Positions 60,686-64,000 of a DNA stretch of 64,000 bases are shown piece after piece. The DNA comes from Talaromyces rugulosus (taxonomy: Eukaryota; Ascomycota; Eurotiomycetes; Eurotiales; Trichocomaceae). The stretch spans positions 3,348,001 to 3,412,000 of the forward strand of contig NC_049561.1 of NCBI RefSeq assembly GCF_013368755.1, written 5' to 3'. How positions within the stretch are numbered: position 1 is the first letter of the stretch; every line of letters begins with the position of its first letter. Under the pieces are notes generated by a model. It did no database searches and had not been told where the DNA came from. It was given only the letters and a program-made list of their open reading frames with translations. The translations under genes and the position numbers were made by a program.

Positions 60686-61435
60686 GATGAGAAATAGTTC
60701 CTGGTGGTTGTGGACAGGTTGAGGGTTTCCACCAATTTGCAACTATCTGATTACAACCTTCGTAAAAATGATCAAATTCCTGTTGTTTATAAAAAGGAGA
60801 TGTCTGGATTGAGCCAAGATTGACAATGAGTTGTCTCTTGTAATTTCTTTGATAAATGATATCTGGTAAAATTTCAGCTTTTTTTGTAATATTAAACTTT
60901 TTGTAAATCTTAAGAGTGTCTTTACAGCGAGTTTGTTCGGCGACGAAATCTTTCATAATTGCTAACTGAGAGCAATGTTTTAAATCCGTCAATCGGCTAT
61001 ATTGCTTGAATTGGGAATCTGTCAACTCCATCCATCCGTAGCACTTGACAGCCCATAATCCGTCGTACCCGAGATTATAAAGTCGAGAAAACGCACGGTA
61101 CTCGTTGGCAAAAGGGCATTTTGGTCTTTGTGCATCCAGACTAAGCCAGGGTATAGCTTGATCTTCCCAGTTAAGAAACTATTTGGAGTCAGTGAAAGCA
61201 CCAGAATCGAAAAGAAAAAGAAAAAGAAAAAACCTACGAGTTTAAAACATAAATTCTGCCCATTAACAGTAAATTTGAAAATGATCCCTTGATCCCCACG
61301 ATCATAGTATTCAAGATCCTCAAACTCACCATTATGTTCAAATCGCTTCAACTTTAGCTGTCGGGAAAACGTAGGAGACTTGATATCGGGAGTCAGCCGA
61401 TCTGTAGAGATACAAAATCCTAGGAACTCGCCCAT
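60672..61435 (-). CDS. FTA2-like / kinase-like protein
   Basis: Two exons (61435-61238 and 61178-60672), 234 residues, with an intron at 61179-61237. The N-terminal half has a kinase-like beta region (YYDRGDQGIIFKFTVNGQNL), the strand CFKLFLNWED across the splice, then CPFANEYRAFSRLYNLGYDG and LWAVKCYGWMEL. This pattern (acidic-start loop, xKLF, NEYRAF, AVKCYGW) is that of the fungal FTA2 family, named for a Sim4 kinetochore subunit of fission yeast but expanded in moulds as kinase-like proteins of unknown role. No HRD or DFG catalytic motif follows, so catalysis is unlikely. The second exon shifts frame relative to the first, so an unspliced reading breaks the protein. It overlaps 14 bp at its 3' end with the opposite small secreted-protein candidate. 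Confidence 0.66.
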
Positions 61436-61653
61436 CTTGAAAAATAGTTAGGAATGCTACTCAAATAATATAGATTTGGCAGCGAGCAGCTTGGATATAT
61501 AGACGGAAGCTACAAAACCGGCTAACCATTTACGGTAAAGCCAAAAAATCTACACATAGTTGCAATTTCTCGCATCAACAGCAATGCCGTTGTCCATCTA
61601 CCTCGATTCCTCGGTTTCCCCCGATTCTAGCCCGTTATCGCCGTGTCCTCAAT

Positions 61654-62569
61654 ATGTCAAACGATGGAGCAGAGAAAATTTCTCAGGTTCTCGATTGTGG
61701 GCCACAAATAAATATTCTATTCTCAGCCCCCGATTTCACAGTGCCTTCCCCAGATATTGTCAATAAGATAGTAAGCTCCGACAACACCATCTTTAACTGG
61801 GGTGGCGTGAAGATTGCGAGAATATCTCCTGAAATTGTCGTCAAATTCGGACACCATGTCACATTGAGCGAGGCGAAAGACATGATGTTTGTGAAAGAAA
61901 ATACAGACACTCTACCAGTGCCCAAGATCTTTGCTTGTTACTCATACTACGGTAGCCTATTTGATACTTATATATTTATGAGCTTTGTGGAAGGCCAGAG
62001 CCTCGATAAAATCTGGGAGACTTATGATGAAGACATAAAAAAACACGTAACCAACCAGCTCAAGGAATATCTCGGCGAACTTCGCAAGATCAGTGACGGT
62101 AAATATATAGGCTCGGTTGGTCCCGGCCCCGTTACGGATCCGATCTTGGAGACTTATCACGTCCAAGGTTAGTAGTACCAACACCAATAATTACACCAGC
62201 ACTAAAGTTAATCTAGGACCGTTTGACTCCGAAGAAGCTTTCGACAACGCAATTATCGATGCCTACCAGTCCAAGGCGCCAAAATCTCATATTAAGAATT
62301 TCTTGTCTGGTATGCTGTGCCAGAAAAGACATCAGATCGTGTTTACCCACGGTGACCTACGCCTCCAGAATATTATGGTCAACAATGGATCTGTCAGCGG
62401 GATTCTGGATTGGGAGTTTAGTGGCTGGTATCCCGAATACTGGGAATTTTCTAAAGCTCTCTATATCTGGAAGTGGCAAAATGATTGGAGTGACTACCTA
62501 GTACATATTCTTCAACCATATTATGCTGAATATGCCGTTCATTCGTTCTTGACTGAAACATTGTGGTAA
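61654..62569 (+). CDS. APH/choline kinase-like phosphotransferase
   Basis: Two exons (61654-62167 and 62217-62569), 288 residues. The N lobe carries the ATP-binding beta strands around VKIARISPEIVVKFG, the helix SEAKDMMFVKENTDTLPVPK and the hinge FMSFVEGQSLDKIW. The C lobe has the catalytic loop FTHGDLRLQNIMV (Brenner-type HGDxxxxN) and the metal-binding ILDWEFSGWYPEYWEF. All key residues are present, so it may be active. Fungal members are numerous and their small-molecule substrates are mostly unknown. The intron is supported because it joins VQG to PFDSEEAFDN and restores the frame of the catalytic loop. It is transcribed away from the FTA2-like gene, with 218 bp between their starts, and converges with the NUFIP1-like gene. 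Confidence 0.85.
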
Positions 62570-62790
62570 GACTCATTACTTCAGGAAAAATTGGCTCAAT
62601 CAAAGAACAACTTTTTTGGCACAAGTGATGACATGCTCCTTGATCATGTCGGGTTTATCTATCTTAATCTGTGCTACTTCCTCGCAACATGTTCAGGCCA
62701 GTAGACACGCTGTATCACTGTGACGATATAAATGGTGATGATAATTAAATATTAATACATGTGTTACCTACAACTGCGTCACACTGTCGA

Positions 62791-64000
62791 TCACGTCGAC
62801 GCAGACGCAGGCTCAGCGATATTACTACGGCTCTCAAGAAGCCCCTGCGATCCCAGCCAGGAAATGGCCTGCATCACCTGCCCGTCTCTTGCCTCCATCT
62901 CCTGACTTACAAGCTGCAGCATGGTTAGAATCGGTTTTCGATATCATAGGGGAGAAAAAACAAACCATCTGAAACAGTCCCCTCCGGACAGGACGCTTTG
63001 TAGTGGTATCAGACCGGAGTTTATCGCCTGGCCCAGGAAGCCCAGAAACCTCATGTGAGTATCGACACCGATCGCCCCGCGGACACCGGCCTCTGCGCTG
63101 GAAATTGTGGCACGGTTTCTTTTGCTTCGCGTCAATTCCTCGCGGAGGTGGAGGCACTCGCTCAGGGCCATCCCGACGCGAGGATACTTCTTCTGGCGCA
63201 TCGTCGCTGATGTCGGTGTCGTCGGATGGACCCGACCCGATAGACTCCTCTTGGTGATCGCCCTGCGCCGGTGATGACGCCAGCGGCTCTGTCGATGATG
63301 GATCTTTTGTTGTGCCACCTTGAACAACAGCGTCTTTCGTGTCTCGGTTATCCACTTCCTGGCCTCTTTGTGATGCCTCTGCCATAAGCCGTGCTCGCTC
63401 GGCATCGGCCTCTGCCTTTTGCAGCCGCCTCTCTTCTTTCAATAGCTTTTTGCGCAGCCTGGCCGCTCTCTCTTTGGCCTTGAGAGCCGCATCCATGGGA
63501 TCGACCCCCTGCTCTCCCACCTCTTTTGATTCAGTTTTGTTCCGTTCCCTTGCTTCTTGTTGTTTCCTTCGCGCTTCGTCACGTTGTAGGTCTCTTTGTT
63601 TTCGAGTTTCTTCCTGCGCTTTCTTCTTTTCCTCCACTCGAGCCTGTGTCGGGAATCGTTTCTTGCGTTCTGCGATCCATGCTTGAATGTCTGCTGTCGA
63701 GTTCAGGGTCGACGTGCGTCCGCGAAACGTGAACTCTAGAGATCCTCCTGGATTTGCCGCCGAGACAAAGCGAGCTTCTTCGTCCACGTCTTCTTCTTCA
63801 CCACTTGACTCGTGCTCTTCAGTCTTTGGCGTGAGGCCAAGCTGATTGAACTTTCGTTTTTTCTTCTTATTAGACGTCTTCTTGGACGCGGCGTCTGTCG
63901 GTTGTGGCGGTTTCGCCGGCAAGGGGACTCCAAAGCTCGGCACTGCAGGCGCAGCTGGCGCGCGCGGAACAGTGGATGTTGGTTTCTCAAAACTCGACGA
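62791..64000 (-). CDS. NUFIP1-like protein with CCCH zinc finger (5' end outside window)
   Basis: Partial. The frame is open to the right edge; visible exons are 64000-62966 and 62913-62791, with stop at 62793-62791. The NUFIP1 motif is recognised in TSTLNSTADIQAWIAERKKRF at about 63740-63650. It is followed by a long Lys/Glu/Arg-rich coiled coil and then the CCCH finger KPCHNFQRRGRCPRGDRCRYSH near 63050-63110. Exon 2 gives LVSQEMEARDGQVMQAISWL and GSQGLLES, a helical end typical of the fungal family. NUFIP1 (yeast Rsa1) helps assemble box C/D snoRNPs with the R2TP/HSP90 machinery in the nucleus. The GTG near 63943 is only an internal codon, since the frame continues past it without a start codon. 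Confidence 0.82.

Noticed and set aside
62834..63943. Complete NUFIP1-like gene starting at 63943
   Set aside because: The codon at 63943 is GTG and the frame continues open to the window edge. The stop at 62834 belongs to the unspliced intron; the spliced end is 62791.

Overview
The window is nuclear DNA of a filamentous ascomycete, most likely a member of the Eurotiales (Aspergillus/Penicillium group). Genes are dense and carry many short GT-AG introns of about 40-80 bp. The housekeeping genes are typical of Pezizomycotina, and the large secondary-metabolism gene and the AT-rich relic-bearing island are also typical of these fungi. All exon boundaries were worked out by hand from splice signals, reading frame and family motifs. 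For every multi-exon gene complete in the window, the exon lengths sum to a whole number of codons.

Layout. (1) 1-8622 is a conserved housekeeping block: 3' end of the arginine-specific carbamoyl-phosphate synthase large chain, a SET/MYND protein, ribosomal proteins uS19 (S15) and P2, an SPT2-type chromatin protein, and ATP-dependent NAD(P)H-hydrate dehydratase. (2) 8927-16035 holds two large C2H2 zinc-finger proteins on the minus strand. (3) 18171-54336 is a candidate secondary-metabolite locus. It contains an FAD-dependent monooxygenase-like gene (+), a 24-kb non-ribosomal peptide synthetase (-, nine exons, 7914 residues by my count), a 5.2-kb gene-free divergent spacer, and a 15-exon ABCC-type exporter (+). 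(4) 54657-55460 encodes a Ser/Thr-rich GPI-anchored wall protein. (5) About 55.5-62.7 kb is an AT-rich accessory island. It contains a pseudogene whose seven premature stops all fit C-to-T changes at CpA, a candidate small secreted protein, an FTA2/kinase-like gene and an APH-like phosphotransferase. (6) 62791-64000 is a partial NUFIP1/CCCH zinc-finger gene running off the right edge.

The synthetase reads N to C as: partial C, A1-T1-E1, C2-A2-T2, C3-A3-T3-E3, C4-A4-T4, C5-A5-T5-E5, C6-T6-C7-T7. Five adenylation domains, with epimerases in modules 1, 3 and 5, predict an alternating D-L-D-L-D pentapeptide. The C-T-C-T tail has no adenylation domain. Three catalytic deviations stand out: C4 has Asn in place of the catalytic His, C5 has Ala in place of the motif Gly, and the last carrier domain has Leu in place of the phosphopantetheine Ser. 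A plausible model, by inference, is that the synthetase makes a pentapeptide, the flavoprotein oxidises a precursor or the product, and the ABCC pump exports it. The two C2H2 proteins are possible but unproven regulators. The layout recalls conserved large fungal synthetases of the Pes1/NPS4 type, but I could not test orthology.
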